Shown: one piece after another, positions 16,656 through 27,268 of the stretch | Numbering within the stretch: position 1 is the first letter of the stretch | How the letters are laid out: each line of letters starts with the position of its first letter | NCBI RefSeq assembly: GCF_000735605.1 | Contig: NZ_JPKG01000022.1 | Span: 1 to 64,000, forward strand | DNA: 64,000 bases | Direction: 5' to 3' | From: Allobosea sp. LC85 | GTDB lineage: Bacteria; Pseudomonadota; Alphaproteobacteria; Rhizobiales; Beijerinckiaceae | Translations under genes and position numbers: made by a program | The notes under the pieces: generated by a model | The model's database searches: none | What the model was told of the DNA's origin: nothing | Seen by the model: only the letters and a program-made list of their open reading frames with translations

Positions 16656-19600
16656 ATGAGCGTAAAGATCGAGACGGGTCGCCAGCTTCGGCTGACTGAA
16701 GCAGGCGTCGACGGCGGGATGGCTCCCGTGAACAACGCGGCAGCCCTGCCGGTCCGCCACTGGCGCAGGCGCCGCGCGGTGCTTCTTGCCTGCACGGCGC
16801 TGGTCATGCCGGTCATGCTGGCCGCGACGCAGCCTGTGCTGGCGCAATTCACCGGAGGCAATGGTGGAAACGGTGGCAATGCGCCCAACTGGTCGACGGC
16901 GGGCGGTGGTTCTGCGGGCGGCGCCTACGGAGACGGCAGCGCGACCGCACCTGGCGGCGGCGGCGGATCGACCTCGGGACAAGGGAACCGAGGCGGCAGC
17001 GGCGGCGGCTCGGATGGCGCTGGCGGCGGCGGCGGCGGCTATAGCATGGGAGCGGGCGGCGGTGGCGGTGGCGCCGGCGGTGCGGGGCTGACACTGACCA
17101 CGGATATGATCAACAGCGCCGCGATCACCGGTGGCAATGGCGGCCATGGCGGGTTTGGTGCTGCCAACTACGCTCAGTCCTACAACTATGGCGGCGGTGG
17201 CGGCGGCGGTGGCGGTGGTTCCGGCATCATCGTTTCGACGGGCGCCACTCTCACCAATTCCGGAACGATCACCGGCGGCAATGGCGGCGGAGGAGCCGCC
17301 GTCACCGGGCCGGGCATCAGCAATCCCTTCGCAGATCCCTCCGGCAATGGCGTCGGCGGCAGAGGCGGCAACGGCATCACCGCGACCAGCTCGGCCGGCC
17401 TGACGATCACGAATACTGGAACGATCAAGGGCGGCGGCGGCGGCTCGGATTTCCAAAACGCACAGCCCTATCGGCTGCAGCCCGGTGGCAACGGTATCAT
17501 CGGGCAGAACCTGACGATCATCAACAGCGGCACGATCGCAGGCGGCGCCCTGGGCGGCGCCGCGGGGATGGCCGGCGCGCCTTCCGCCGCGATCGTCATC
17601 ACCGGCGGCACCAACAGCATCAGGGCGCTCGCCGGCAGCTCGATCGGCGCGATCGAACTCGGCGGCACCACCACGCTGGCGGGCGTCTTCAACAACACGA
17701 TCCTGGTCCATGGCGGCGTTGCCATGTCGGTGAGCGGCGCGACCGCGGCCGACGATGTCACCGGCATCACCACCTTCACAAATCACGGCGCAACCTCGAT
17801 CGGCACCGGACGCACGCTCAGCGCCCAGACCATCAGCAATGGCGCGGGCACGATCACCATCGCAGCCGGCGCGACCCTTCGCGGCACCGGCAACACGCTC
17901 AACAACAACGCGGTCATCGATGTCGGTGTCGGCGGCAGCGTCATCGATGCCGGCGCGATCAACAACCAGGGCGGCGGCACGATCAATTTCAACGGCCCGA
18001 TCGGCACGGCGGTGCTGTCCGCCGGCCAGGGCATCAACAATGACGGGCAGATCAAGGTGCTTGGCGGCGACGTCGCCGTCACCGGCGACATCAGCAACCA
18101 GAACAACGGCACGCTCTCGCTGACCGGCGGCAACATGAGCGGCATCGGCACGCTGACCAATAGCGGCACCGCGACCGTCAACGTCACCGCAGGTTATGAT
18201 CTCGGCGTCGGGACGTTCACGATGACCGGCGGCAGCGTCACCGGTACGGGCACGCTCACGGCCACGACCGCGTTCAACCTTTCGGCCGGCACGATTGGCG
18301 CGACCCTGGCCGGCAGCGCTGGCCTGACCAAGACCGGCACCGGCATCCTGACCCTGACGGGCGACAACACCTATTCGGGTGGCACCACGGTGAGCGCCGG
18401 CCAGTTGCAGATCGGCAATGGCGGAACGACGGGTTCGATCACCGGCAATATCCTCAATGACGCGGGGCTGACTTTCAACCGCTCGAATGATTTCAGCTTT
18501 GGCGGGATCATCAGCGGTTCCGGCGCAGTCAACAAGAATGGCGCCGGTGTCATGACGCTGACCGGCGCCAACAGCTATTCCGGCGGAACTTCGATCAATG
18601 GCGGCACGCTGAAGCTGGGTGCGGGCGGCAGCTTGAGCAGCACTGGCAATGTGGCGCTCACCTCGGCGAGTGCGGTCTTCGACCTCAACGGCCAGACCCA
18701 GACAATCGGCCAGCTCAATGGGATGGGCGAGGTCAGGCTCGGAACCGGCGCACTCACGAGCGATATGAGCTTCAGCTCCGCGACGTATTCCGGCGTGATC
18801 TCGGGGGCAGGCTCGCTGACCAAGAGCGGCAATGGCACGCTGATACTGACCGGCGACAACAGCTATACCGGCGGCACGACGATCAGCGGCGGCTTCCTGC
18901 AGATCGGCAACGGCGGGACGACGGGCTCGATCCAGGGCGATGTCGCCAACAACGCCAATATCGCCTTCAGCCGCTCGAATGATTACACCTTCGCCGGCAA
19001 CATTTCCGGATCGGGCGCCTTGACCAAGACCGGCAATGGCACGCTGACCCTGACCGGAAGCAACAGCTTTACCGGCCTGACCTCGCTCAACGCGGGCACT
19101 CTGCAGATTGGCGACGGCAACACGGATGGCTCGATCAGCGGGGATATTTTCGTCAACGCGGCCCTGGTCTTCAACAATGTGAACGCTGCGAGCCATGGAG
19201 CCCGCATCTACGGCTCCGGCAGTCTGACCAAGTCGAGCGCGGGCGTCCTGACATTCACCAGCGCGAAAGAGTACAGCGGCGGCACGACGATCAGCGGCGG
19301 TACGCTGAAGCTGGGGGCGGGCGGCAGCCTGAACGGCAATGGCAACGTGACGATCGCTTCGGGCGCGGTGTTCGATCTCAACGGACACGGTCAGAGCGTT
19401 CGCATGCTCACCGGGGCCGGCACGGTTGAAACCGGCACCGGGGGCGTGCTGAGCACGGGCGCCATTTCAGGGACCTTCGAAGGCGTCATCGCCGGCGGCG
19501 GCTCACTTGCGAAGCTGGGCGCCGGCACGCTCATCCTGACGGGGGCGAACACCTATACGGCCGGCACGACGATTAGCGGCGGCACATTGCAGATCGGCGA

Positions 19601-22600
19601 TGGCGGCGGCACCGGCTCGCTCGTCGGCAATGTCGTCAACAACGCCGCGCTCGCCGTCGACCGCACCGGCAGCCTGACCTTGGCGGGCAATATCTCCGGC
19701 ACGGGCGTGCTCACCAAGAGCGGGGCGGGCACGCTGATCCTGAAAGGCGCGGCCAGCCATACCGGCGGCACGACGATCAGCGCCGGCGCCCTGCAAGTCG
19801 GCGACAACGACACGACCGGCGCAGTTCACGGAAACATCCTCAATAATGCCGCGCTGATCTTCCGGCGCATCGGCCAATACAGCTATGCCGGCGTGATCAG
19901 CGGCAGCGGCTCGCTGACCCAGGCCGGCGCCGGCTACCTGACGCTGACGGCGGTGAATACCTTTTCCGGTGGCACGACCATCAACACCTTCGGCGCGCTG
20001 CAGATCGGCAATGACGGCACGAATGATGGTTCGATCGGCGGCGCTATCACCAATAACGGCGTGCTCGAATTCGACAACCTGAACGCTGCCAGCTTTGCCG
20101 GCGTGATCTCCGGCAATGGCGTGCTCCGCAAGCTTGGCAGCAACACGCTGACCTTGACCGGCGCCAGCACTTATTCCGGCCCGACCTCCATCGTCGCCGG
20201 CACCTTGCTGCTCGGCGGCAACAACCGGTTGAACGCGAGCAGCGATGTCTCGGTCTCCTCGGGAGCGTCCTTCGACCTTGGCGGCTTCTCGCAAGGCATC
20301 GGCGCACTCAGCGATGCAGGTGAGGTCAAGCTCGGTTCGGGCGGGGCGCTCAGCGCGGGCACGACCACCGATTCGATCTTTGCCGGCGTCATCAGCGGCG
20401 CGGGCTCGCTGACCAAGACGGGCACGGGCCGCCTGACCCTGGCGGGCGACAACACCTTTACCGGCAGCACGACGATCGCCGCCGGCACGCTGCAGATCGG
20501 CAATGCCGGAACGGCTGGCGCGCTTGCGACCGATGTCAGCAGTAGCGGCGTCCTCGCCTTCCACCGCACGAACGAATACATCTTCGACAAGGTGATTTCC
20601 GACGGCGCCGGCGTAGGCGTGGTCGAGCAGAACGGCACCGGCCGGACGATCTTTATCGGCGCAAACACCTATACGGGCGGCACCACCGTCAATGCCGGCG
20701 CGCTGCAGATCGGCAACGGCCTTGCGTCAGGCTCGATCGCGGGCTCGGTCGCGGTTGCGGCCGGAGCCGAATTCGCGGTCAAGCGCTCCGACACCTATGC
20801 GCCGCCCAACGCCGTCAGCGGCGCCGGGCGCTTCGCCCAGCGCGGCAGCGGCACGACGATCCTCGGCGACGGCATGACCTATAGTGGCGGCACGGTGATC
20901 GAGGCCGGCATCCTGCAGGTCGGCAGCGGCGGTGCGCAGGGCTCACTCGGCACCGGCGATATCGCCAATGCCGGTGCGCTCGTGATCGACAAGAACAACG
21001 CGATCACGATCAGCGGCGCCATCAGCGGCGCCGGCAGTTTCGAAACGACCGGGGGTACCGGCGGCACGGGCGTCACCAAACTCTCGGGCGCCAGCACCTA
21101 TACCGGCGCGACCACGGTCAGCGGCGGCACGCTGGAGGTGTCGGGCTCGCTCGGCAACACCGCGGTCTCGGTGCAGAGCGGGGCGACGCTGGCCGGCGGC
21201 AGCTCGATCGCCGGCGCGGTCACCATCGCCAGCGGTGCCCGCCTGGCGCCAGGCGCCAATCCCGGCACACTGACCACGGGCGTGCTGAACGTCGGCGCGC
21301 TGACATTGTCCTCGGGTTCGCAGCTCGATTTCGATCTCGGCCTGCCCAACCTCCCGACCGCGAGCGGCAGCGATCGCGTCGACGTGACCGGCAATCTCAC
21401 GCTGGCCGGCACGCTCAACATCGCGAATGCCGGCGGCTTCGGCGGCGGCATCTATCGCCTGTTCAACTATGGCGGTGCGTTGACGAATGGCGGCCTGGCG
21501 CTGGGCACGCTGCCGGGCGGCGTGTCCGCGGGCGATCTCTCGGTGCAGACCTCCGTCGCGCGCCAGGTCAATCTGGTCAACAGCAACGGCCTCACCCTGA
21601 AGTTCTGGGATGGCCGCACGGCGGGCAACGCCAATAACGGCGCAATCGATGGCGGCGCCGGAATCTGGAGCGCGACGAGCGGCAACTGGACCGGCCAGGA
21701 CGGCAACATCAACGGCCCGGCGGCGCCGGCCCCGGGCTTCATGGTCTTCCAGGGCACGAGCGGCATCGTCACGGTCGACACCGGCCCTGGCGCGGTCTCG
21801 GCAACGGGCCTGCAGTTCGCCGCGGACGGCTACAGGATCGAAGGCGGCACGGTCACCCTCAGCGGCGCGCAGGCGATCATCCGTGTCGGCGACGGCACTT
21901 CGGGCGGCGCCTCCTATGTCGCCACCATCGCGTCGAACCTGACCGGTGCGAGCGAGCTGGTGAAGACCGATCTTGGCACGCTCGTCCTCTCCGGCACCAA
22001 CAGCTACACCGGCAACACGCTGCTGAACGCGGGCACGCTTTCGGTCTCGTCCGACAGCAATCTCGGCCACGCTACGAGTGGCCTGGTCTTCAATGGCGGC
22101 GTGCTGCGCGTGACCGGCACGAGCTTCACCTCGACCAGCCGGGCGGTGAGCTGGGACAGCAATGGCGGCGGCTTCGACATCGCGGATGCGGCCAACAGCT
22201 TCACTCTGAGCCAGACTCTCGGCGGCACCGGCGGGTTCACCAAGCAGGGCGCGGGCACGCTCATCCTGACCGGCGCGAACACCTATACCGGCGGCACGAC
22301 GATCTCGGCCGGCACCTTGCAGGTCGGCGCCGGCGGCACGACCGGGGAGATCACCGGCACGGTCGTCAACAACAGCCGGATTGCCTTCAATCGTTCGGAT
22401 GACCCGATTTTCTCGGGGGCCATATCCGGGTCGGGCGCGTTGACGCAGATGGGCGCGGGCACGCTGACGCTGACGGGCACCAATAGCTATACGGGCGGCA
22501 CCACGATCAGCGCCGGCGCCTTGCAGATCGGCAATGGCGGCACGACAGGTGCGATCAGCGGCAACGTCGCCAATAGCGGCACGCTGGCCTTCAACCGATC

Positions 22601-24506
22601 CGACCTGATCGCCTTCTCCGGCGAGATTTCGGGGACGGGAGCGCTGAAGCAGCTCGGAACCGGCACGCTCAACCTGACCGGCGTCAACAGCTATTCCGGC
22701 GGTACGACGATCGCGGCCGGCACGCTGCGCGGCAGTGCGGCCAGCTTTGGCAGCGGCGCGATCCTGAACAACGCCGCCCTGGTGATCGACCAGAACAGCG
22801 ACGCGCAATTCGCCAACGCCATCAACGGCAATGGCCGCTTCACCAAGACGGGTACGGGCTCGCTCAACCTGACCGGCACCAGCACGCTGTCGGGGCCCAC
22901 GACGATCGCCGCCGGGCGCCTGGCCGTGAACGGTTCGCTCGCCAGTTCCGCCGTGACCGTCGAAAGCGGCGCGACGCTTGGCGGCAATGGCACGATCGGC
23001 CGCCTGAACGTGCTCGCCGGGGGCATTGTCGCCCCGGGGAACTCGATCGGCACCTTGACCGTCAACGGCAACGTGAGCTTCGCTCCGGGCTCGATCTATC
23101 AGGTCGAGGTGAATGGCGCCGGCCAGTCGGACCAGATCATCTCGACCGGCACCATCACGGTGTCCGGCGCGACGCTCGCGATCGCCGCGATCTCAGGCGC
23201 GATGCCGCCGTCGGTGCGCTTCAAGCTCTTCGATGCAGCTGGCGGCGTGTCCGGCCAGTTCACCTCGGTGACGAGCAATTTCGCCTTCCTGACGTCGGGC
23301 CTGAGCTATGATGCCTCGCAGACCTTCCTGACGATTGCACGCAACGACGTCTCGTTCGGCAGCGTCGGCCAGACACGCAACCAGACGAGCCTGGGCTTGG
23401 CAGGCGAGCAGCTCGGCACCGGCAATCCGGTCTATGATGCCATCGTCAAGCTCGATGCCCCCTCGGCGCGCCAGGCTTTTGACGCCCTGTCAGGCGAGGT
23501 GCACGCCTCCGCGCAAGGCATCCTGGTCGAGGAGAGCACTGTCGTGCGCGGAACGGCGATCGATCGCCTGAGGTCGGCGTTCGGGACCGTCGCGGCTTCG
23601 CAGCAACCGGTCATGACCTATGGCTTCGCGGCCGATATGGCAGCGCCCGTCACCGGACCGATGCCGCGGCTCGTCCCCAACGATCGTTTCGCGGTCTGGG
23701 GCCAGGGCTTCGGCTCCTGGGGACGCAATGAGGCGCAGGGCGGCGTGTCGAAACTGTCGCGGTCGAGCGGCGGCTTCCTGCTCGGCGCCGATGCCTCGGT
23801 CTTCGACACCTGGCGCGTCGGTCTCTACAGCGGCTACAGCCGTTCGACCTTCGAGGCGAAGGGGCGGATTTCCTCTGGCAACAGCGACAACTACCATCTC
23901 GGTCTCTATGGCGGCGGCCAGTGGGGCGCTTTCGGACTGCGCGCCGGCGCCGCCTATAGCTGGCACGACCTGTCGATCGATCGCGCCGTCTCCTTCACCG
24001 GTTTCTCCGACCGGCTGAGGAGCGACTACAACGCCGCGACCGCACAGGTCTTCGGCGAACTGGGTTATCGCATCGATGCCGGGCGCGTCGCGCTCGAGCC
24101 CTTTGCCGGCCTCGCCTATGTCAACCTGCAAAGCGACGGCTTCACCGAGCGGGGCGGCACGGCGGCTCTCGCCGGCCGCAGCTCCGACATGAGCACCGCC
24201 TTCACGACGCTGGGCATGCGGGCATCGACGAATGTGACCGTGAAGGGCATGGCGCTGGAATTGCGCGGGGCGCTCGCCTGGCGGCACGCCTTCGGCGATG
24301 TCACGCCAGCCTCGCTCCTGTCATTCGCCGGCGGCAGCCCCTTCAGCATCACGGGTATCCCGATCGCGAAGAATGCGGCTGTGCTCGATGCCGGGCTCGA
24401 CCTCGCCGTGGCGCGCAATGCGACGCTCAGCCTGTCCTATGGCGGCCAGTACAGCGCCCATGCGATCAAGCAGACCGTCAAGGGCAGTCTCGCCGTCAAA
24501 TTCTGA
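16656..24506 (+). CDS. Giant autotransporter with PATR repeats
   Basis: A 2616-residue type Va autotransporter. An extended N-terminus (about 40 residues) ends in RRRR before a hydrophobic signal core with likely cleavage after residues 63-64 (VLAQ). A Gly/Asn-rich linker follows to about residue 150. The passenger is a beta-helix built from about 18 passenger-associated transport repeats by eye (pattern LTLTGxNxYxGGTTxxxGxLQIG), spaced through roughly residues 550-2130. A 12-strand translocator barrel occupies about 2340-2616, beginning NDRFAVWGQGFGSWG and ending in the expected C-terminal Phe (LAVKF). It should be displayed on or shed from the outer surface; adhesion or biofilm is the usual role, unproven here. 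The ATG at 16656 has GGGGGATT upstream; the frame is open 27 codons further. Very long antisense frames here are shadows of the repeats. Confidence 0.9.
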   Translation: MSVKIETGRQLRLTEAGVDGGMAPVNNAAALPVRHWRRRRAVLLACTALVMPVMLAATQPVLAQFTGGNGGNGGNAPNWSTAGGGSAGGAYGDGSATAPGGGGGSTSGQGNRGGSGGGSDGAGGGGGGYSMGAGGGGGGAGGAGLTLTTDMINSAAITGGNGGHGGFGAANYAQSYNYGGGGGGGGGGSGIIVSTGATLTNSGTITGGNGGGGAAVTGPGISNPFADPSGNGVGGRGGNGITATSSAGLTITNTGTIKGGGGGSDFQNAQPYRLQPGGNGIIGQNLTIINSGTIAGGALGGAAGMAGAPSAAIVITGGTNSIRALAGSSIGAIELGGTTTLAGVFNNTILVHGGVAMSVSGATAADDVTGITTFTNHGATSIGTGRTLSAQTISNGAGTITIAAGATLRGTGNTLNNNAVIDVGVGGSVIDAGAINNQGGGTINFNGPIGTAVLSAGQGINNDGQIKVLGGDVAVTGDISNQNNGTLSLTGGNMSGIGTLTNSGTATVNVTAGYDLGVGTFTMTGGSVTGTGTLTATTAFNLSAGTIGATLAGSAGLTKTGTGILTLTGDNTYSGGTTVSAGQLQIGNGGTTGSITGNILNDAGLTFNRSNDFSFGGIISGSGAVNKNGAGVMTLTGANSYSGGTSINGGTLKLGAGGSLSSTGNVALTSASAVFDLNGQTQTIGQLNGMGEVRLGTGALTSDMSFSSATYSGVISGAGSLTKSGNGTLILTGDNSYTGGTTISGGFLQIGNGGTTGSIQGDVANNANIAFSRSNDYTFAGNISGSGALTKTGNGTLTLTGSNSFTGLTSLNAGTLQIGDGNTDGSISGDIFVNAALVFNNVNAASHGARIYGSGSLTKSSAGVLTFTSAKEYSGGTTISGGTLKLGAGGSLNGNGNVTIASGAVFDLNGHGQSVRMLTGAGTVETGTGGVLSTGAISGTFEGVIAGGGSLAKLGAGTLILTGANTYTAGTTISGGTLQIGDGGGTGSLVGNVVNNAALAVDRTGSLTLAGNISGTGVLTKSGAGTLILKGAASHTGGTTISAGALQVGDNDTTGAVHGNILNNAALIFRRIGQYSYAGVISGSGSLTQAGAGYLTLTAVNTFSGGTTINTFGALQIGNDGTNDGSIGGAITNNGVLEFDNLNAASFAGVISGNGVLRKLGSNTLTLTGASTYSGPTSIVAGTLLLGGNNRLNASSDVSVSSGASFDLGGFSQGIGALSDAGEVKLGSGGALSAGTTTDSIFAGVISGAGSLTKTGTGRLTLAGDNTFTGSTTIAAGTLQIGNAGTAGALATDVSSSGVLAFHRTNEYIFDKVISDGAGVGVVEQNGTGRTIFIGANTYTGGTTVNAGALQIGNGLASGSIAGSVAVAAGAEFAVKRSDTYAPPNAVSGAGRFAQRGSGTTILGDGMTYSGGTVIEAGILQVGSGGAQGSLGTGDIANAGALVIDKNNAITISGAISGAGSFETTGGTGGTGVTKLSGASTYTGATTVSGGTLEVSGSLGNTAVSVQSGATLAGGSSIAGAVTIASGARLAPGANPGTLTTGVLNVGALTLSSGSQLDFDLGLPNLPTASGSDRVDVTGNLTLAGTLNIANAGGFGGGIYRLFNYGGALTNGGLALGTLPGGVSAGDLSVQTSVARQVNLVNSNGLTLKFWDGRTAGNANNGAIDGGAGIWSATSGNWTGQDGNINGPAAPAPGFMVFQGTSGIVTVDTGPGAVSATGLQFAADGYRIEGGTVTLSGAQAIIRVGDGTSGGASYVATIASNLTGASELVKTDLGTLVLSGTNSYTGNTLLNAGTLSVSSDSNLGHATSGLVFNGGVLRVTGTSFTSTSRAVSWDSNGGGFDIADAANSFTLSQTLGGTGGFTKQGAGTLILTGANTYTGGTTISAGTLQVGAGGTTGEITGTVVNNSRIAFNRSDDPIFSGAISGSGALTQMGAGTLTLTGTNSYTGGTTISAGALQIGNGGTTGAISGNVANSGTLAFNRSDLIAFSGEISGTGALKQLGTGTLNLTGVNSYSGGTTIAAGTLRGSAASFGSGAILNNAALVIDQNSDAQFANAINGNGRFTKTGTGSLNLTGTSTLSGPTTIAAGRLAVNGSLASSAVTVESGATLGGNGTIGRLNVLAGGIVAPGNSIGTLTVNGNVSFAPGSIYQVEVNGAGQSDQIISTGTITVSGATLAIAAISGAMPPSVRFKLFDAAGGVSGQFTSVTSNFAFLTSGLSYDASQTFLTIARNDVSFGSVGQTRNQTSLGLAGEQLGTGNPVYDAIVKLDAPSARQAFDALSGEVHASAQGILVEESTVVRGTAIDRLRSAFGTVAASQQPVMTYGFAADMAAPVTGPMPRLVPNDRFAVWGQGFGSWGRNEAQGGVSKLSRSSGGFLLGADASVFDTWRVGLYSGYSRSTFEAKGRISSGNSDNYHLGLYGGGQWGAFGLRAGAAYSWHDLSIDRAVSFTGFSDRLRSDYNAATAQVFGELGYRIDAGRVALEPFAGLAYVNLQSDGFTERGGTAALAGRSSDMSTAFTTLGMRASTNVTVKGMALELRGALAWRHAFGDVTPASLLSFAGGSPFSITGIPIAKNAAVLDAGLDLAVARNATLSLSYGGQYSAHAIKQTVKGSLAVKF

Positions 24507-24531
24507 CCGGACGAAACCTGCCAGACCTTCG

Positions 24532-24559
24532 GCAAGGGGTGCCCTCGGGCGCCCCTTGC
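24532..24559 (+). terminator. Hairpin after the autotransporter gene
   Basis: GCAAGGGGTGCC-CTCG-GGCGCCCCTTGC forms a 12-bp stem with one G-U pair and a four-base loop, 25 bp after the stop, followed by the T-richer TTCGTT. This is the best terminator-like structure in the window. Confidence 0.7.
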
Positions 24560-24731
24560 TTCGTTGCAGTCCGCGCTGATCGCCGCCTTGCCGCCTTGCC
24601 GCCTCACGGCGCACCTCTGATCCCAGGACGCCATGAGGTAAATCGAACCAGCCATTTGGCGTATTGACGCTCGATGCAATCGATTACATCCTGCCCGTAG
24701 TCCCGATTAATACGGGACAAGGGAGGAAACG

Positions 24732-25766
24732 ATGGTCAACGGCATCACAACCCGCAGGGGACTTCTGACGGCTGCCGCCGTGCTCGCGATGAGCGGCGCA
24801 GCGAGCGCACAACAATCCTACAAGATCGGGCTGTCGAACGGTTGGGTCGGCAGCGAATGGCGCACGCAGATGATCGAGGAGGCCCAGGCCGCTGCCGCCG
24901 CCTGGAAGGCGAAGGGCGTCAATGTCGAAGTCGTGGTCCAGAGCTCGACCGTGGACGTGCAAGGCCAGATCGGCCATGTCCGCAACTTCGTGAACCAGGG
25001 CGTCAACGCCATCATCATCAACCCGAACAGCCCGACCGCCTTCGACCCGGTCTTCGCCCAGGCCAAGGCGCGCAACATCCTCGTCGTGTCCACCGATGCC
25101 GAGGTCTCGTCCAAGGACGCGATCTATGTCGGCATCGACCAGAAGGACTGGGCGGTGAAATCGGCGGAGTGGCTGGCCAAGGCACTCAATGGCAAGGGCA
25201 ATATCGTCACCATCAACGGCATCGCCGGCCATCCTGCCAACGAGATGCGGGTCGCGGGCTATCGCGAGGTCTTCGCCAAGCATCCCGACATCAAGGTCCT
25301 GAACCAGGCCAATGCCGACTGGGACCAGGCCAAGGGCCAGCAGGCGATGCAGAACCTGCTCGCGACCTATCCGGCGCTCAACGGCGTCTGGGTGCAGGAC
25401 GGCATGGCGGATGGCGCCTGGCGCGCGATCGATGCCGCCGGCAAGAAGGACCAGACCGCTGCGACCGGCGAGATCCGCAAGGATTTTCTGACGCGGTGGT
25501 CCGAGCAGAAGCTGAACTCCGGCGCCTCGGTCAATCCGCCCGGCGTCATGGCCTCGGCGCTCAACGTCGCGGTGCTGCGCCTGATGGGCAAGGAGTTCAA
25601 GGACGGGGTGTTCAAGGGGCAGTATGGCAACGCCATCTACATCCCGATCCCGTTCGTCGACAATGCCAGCCTGCCGGCGGCCCTGAAGCAGGCGGATGGC
25701 AAGCCCGGCTACTGGTCGGTCACCGCGGTCGTGACGCCCGACGAGGCCCAGCAGTATTTCAAATAG
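24732..25766 (+). CDS. Sugar-type ABC transporter periplasmic binding protein
   Basis: A 344-residue class I (ribose/galactose-type) binding protein. The signal peptide (TTRRGLLTAAAVLAMSGAASAQ) carries an RR pair and ends near residue 27. The mature protein begins YKIGLSNGWVGSEWR and shows the family's hinge features: IIINPNSPTAFDPVFAQAK, TDAEVSSKDAIYVGIDQ and VWVQDGMADG. RBS AGGGAGGAAACG is strong. First gene of a seven-gene operon with two permeases, a double ATPase, LacI regulator, isomerase and dehydrogenase. The ligand is probably a sugar or polyol; it cannot be named from sequence. Confidence 0.9.
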   Translation: MVNGITTRRGLLTAAAVLAMSGAASAQQSYKIGLSNGWVGSEWRTQMIEEAQAAAAAWKAKGVNVEVVVQSSTVDVQGQIGHVRNFVNQGVNAIIINPNSPTAFDPVFAQAKARNILVVSTDAEVSSKDAIYVGIDQKDWAVKSAEWLAKALNGKGNIVTINGIAGHPANEMRVAGYREVFAKHPDIKVLNQANADWDQAKGQQAMQNLLATYPALNGVWVQDGMADGAWRAIDAAGKKDQTAATGEIRKDFLTRWSEQKLNSGASVNPPGVMASALNVAVLRLMGKEFKDGVFKGQYGNAIYIPIPFVDNASLPAALKQADGKPGYWSVTAVVTPDEAQQYFK

Positions 25767-25768
25767 CC

Positions 25769-27268
25769 ATGGCTCTCCTCGAGGCCCGGGGCGTCGGCAA
25801 GCGCTTTGGCGCCGTCGTCGCTCTCTCCGACGGGCGGCTCAGGGTCGAGGCGGGCGAGATCCACGCCCTTCTCGGCGCCAATGGCTGCGGCAAGAGCACC
25901 CTGTGCAAGACCGTGGCAGGCGCCGTCGCGCCTGATGCGGGCACCATTGCGATCGATGCCGAGCCGCGGCGTTTCCGCGGCCCGCGCGATGCGGAACGGG
26001 CCGGCATCGCGCTGTTCTACCAGGAGCTCAGCCTGATCCCGCAGCTCAGCGTCGAGGCCAATCTCGGCCTCGGCCATGAGCCGCGCACGCGGCTGGGCTT
26101 CATCGACCGCCGCAGCCTGCGGGCGAGGGCGCGCGAACTCATCGCGCTCTTCGACGGCGTCGCGGGGCCGGAACTGACACCCGAGGCGCTGATTGCCGAT
26201 CTGACGCCGGATCTGCGCCAGATCGTCGAGATCCTGAAGGTGCTTGCCCGCGAGCCCCGCCTCCTGATCCTGGACGAGGCGACGGCCGCGCTCGACGGGC
26301 GGCAGGCCGAGCGGCTCTTCGAGATCCTGCGCCGGCGCAAGAGCGAGGGGGTCTCGACCCTGATGATCTCGCACCGTCTCGACGAGGTTTTTGCCGTCGC
26401 CGACAGGATCACGGTGATGCGCGGCGGGGCGACGGTTGCCGAGCTCGCATCGGCCGAGACTGATCGCGACACGGTCGTGCGGCACATGGTCGGCGAGACG
26501 AAGCTTCGCCCCGCTGCCGGGCGGCGCCCGCCTGCGGTGCAGGCGGAGGCCGGGCTGGTCGTGGCGCATGTCTCGAACCCACGCCTGCGCGATGTCTCGC
26601 TCAGGGTGGCGCCGGGCGAGATCATCGGTCTCGGCGGGCTGCAGGGGCAGGGGCAGTCGGCCTTCCTGCAAGGGCTGTTCGGCGTCCTGCCGTTTTCCTC
26701 CGGGGCGGTCACGCTGGCGGGCGAGCCCTTCATGCCGGCCCGGCCGGCCGATGCCATCCGCCGCGGCCTCGCCTATGTCTCCGGTGACCGCGGTCGCGAC
26801 GCCGCCCTCAGCGGCCGCTCGATCTTCGAGAACCTGATCGCCGCCGTCCTTGTCCGCGAGAAGCGGGCGCTCGTCCGACGCAGCGCGCTCGTGCCGCGCG
26901 CGACGCAGCATGCCGACAGCCTCAGGACGAAATATGCGAGCCTCGCCGCAGCGATCGGCACGCTGTCGGGCGGCAACCAGCAAAAGGTCTTCATCGCCCG
27001 CTGGCTCGCGACGGGGCCGCGCGTCATCCTGCTCGACGATCCGACCAAGGGCATCGATCTTTCTGCCAAGGCCGATCTGCTGGCGATCATGCGGCAGCTC
27101 GCCGATGAAGGCGCGAGCATCCTGATCTACTCCTCCGAAGATGCCGAGCTGCTGGAATGGTGCGATCGCGTCGCCGTCTTCAATGCCGGGCGGATCGTGG
27201 CCGAGCTCGCGGAGAACACGCTGGATCCCTTCCACCTGACGCGCGCCTCCTATGGAGAGGTGGCATGA
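25769..27268 (+). CDS. Sugar ABC transporter double ATPase (RbsA/MglA type)
   Basis: A 499-residue protein with two ABC cassettes. The first has Walker A GANGCGKST (residues 36-44), a degenerate signature (LTPDLRQ) and Walker B LLILDEATAALD. The second has the usual degraded P-loop (GLGGLQGQGQ) but an intact LSGGNQQK signature and VILLDDPTKGID. This asymmetry is normal for the CUT2 class. The start ATG lies 2 bp after the binding-protein stop, and the stop overlaps the next gene by ATGA, so translation is coupled. It drives import through the two following permeases. Confidence 0.93.
   Translation: MALLEARGVGKRFGAVVALSDGRLRVEAGEIHALLGANGCGKSTLCKTVAGAVAPDAGTIAIDAEPRRFRGPRDAERAGIALFYQELSLIPQLSVEANLGLGHEPRTRLGFIDRRSLRARARELIALFDGVAGPELTPEALIADLTPDLRQIVEILKVLAREPRLLILDEATAALDGRQAERLFEILRRRKSEGVSTLMISHRLDEVFAVADRITVMRGGATVAELASAETDRDTVVRHMVGETKLRPAAGRRPPAVQAEAGLVVAHVSNPRLRDVSLRVAPGEIIGLGGLQGQGQSAFLQGLFGVLPFSSGAVTLAGEPFMPARPADAIRRGLAYVSGDRGRDAALSGRSIFENLIAAVLVREKRALVRRSALVPRATQHADSLRTKYASLAAAIGTLSGGNQQKVFIARWLATGPRVILLDDPTKGIDLSAKADLLAIMRQLADEGASILIYSSEDAELLEWCDRVAVFNAGRIVAELAENTLDPFHLTRASYGEVA

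Noticed and set aside
16452..19388. 978-codon open frame on the minus strand opposite the autotransporter
   Set aside because: It is a mirror of the GC-rich PATR and glycine-rich repeats; its Arg/Ala/Asp-rich translation matches no protein type and the plus strand has an evident signal peptide and barrel.
20943..22808. 621-codon minus-strand frame inside the autotransporter
   Set aside because: Same reason: shadow of the repetitive GC-rich coding strand.
24842..25766. Upstream extension of the sugar ATPase frame through the binding-protein gene
   Set aside because: The extension is out of frame with the binding protein and low in complexity; the true ATG is at 25769.
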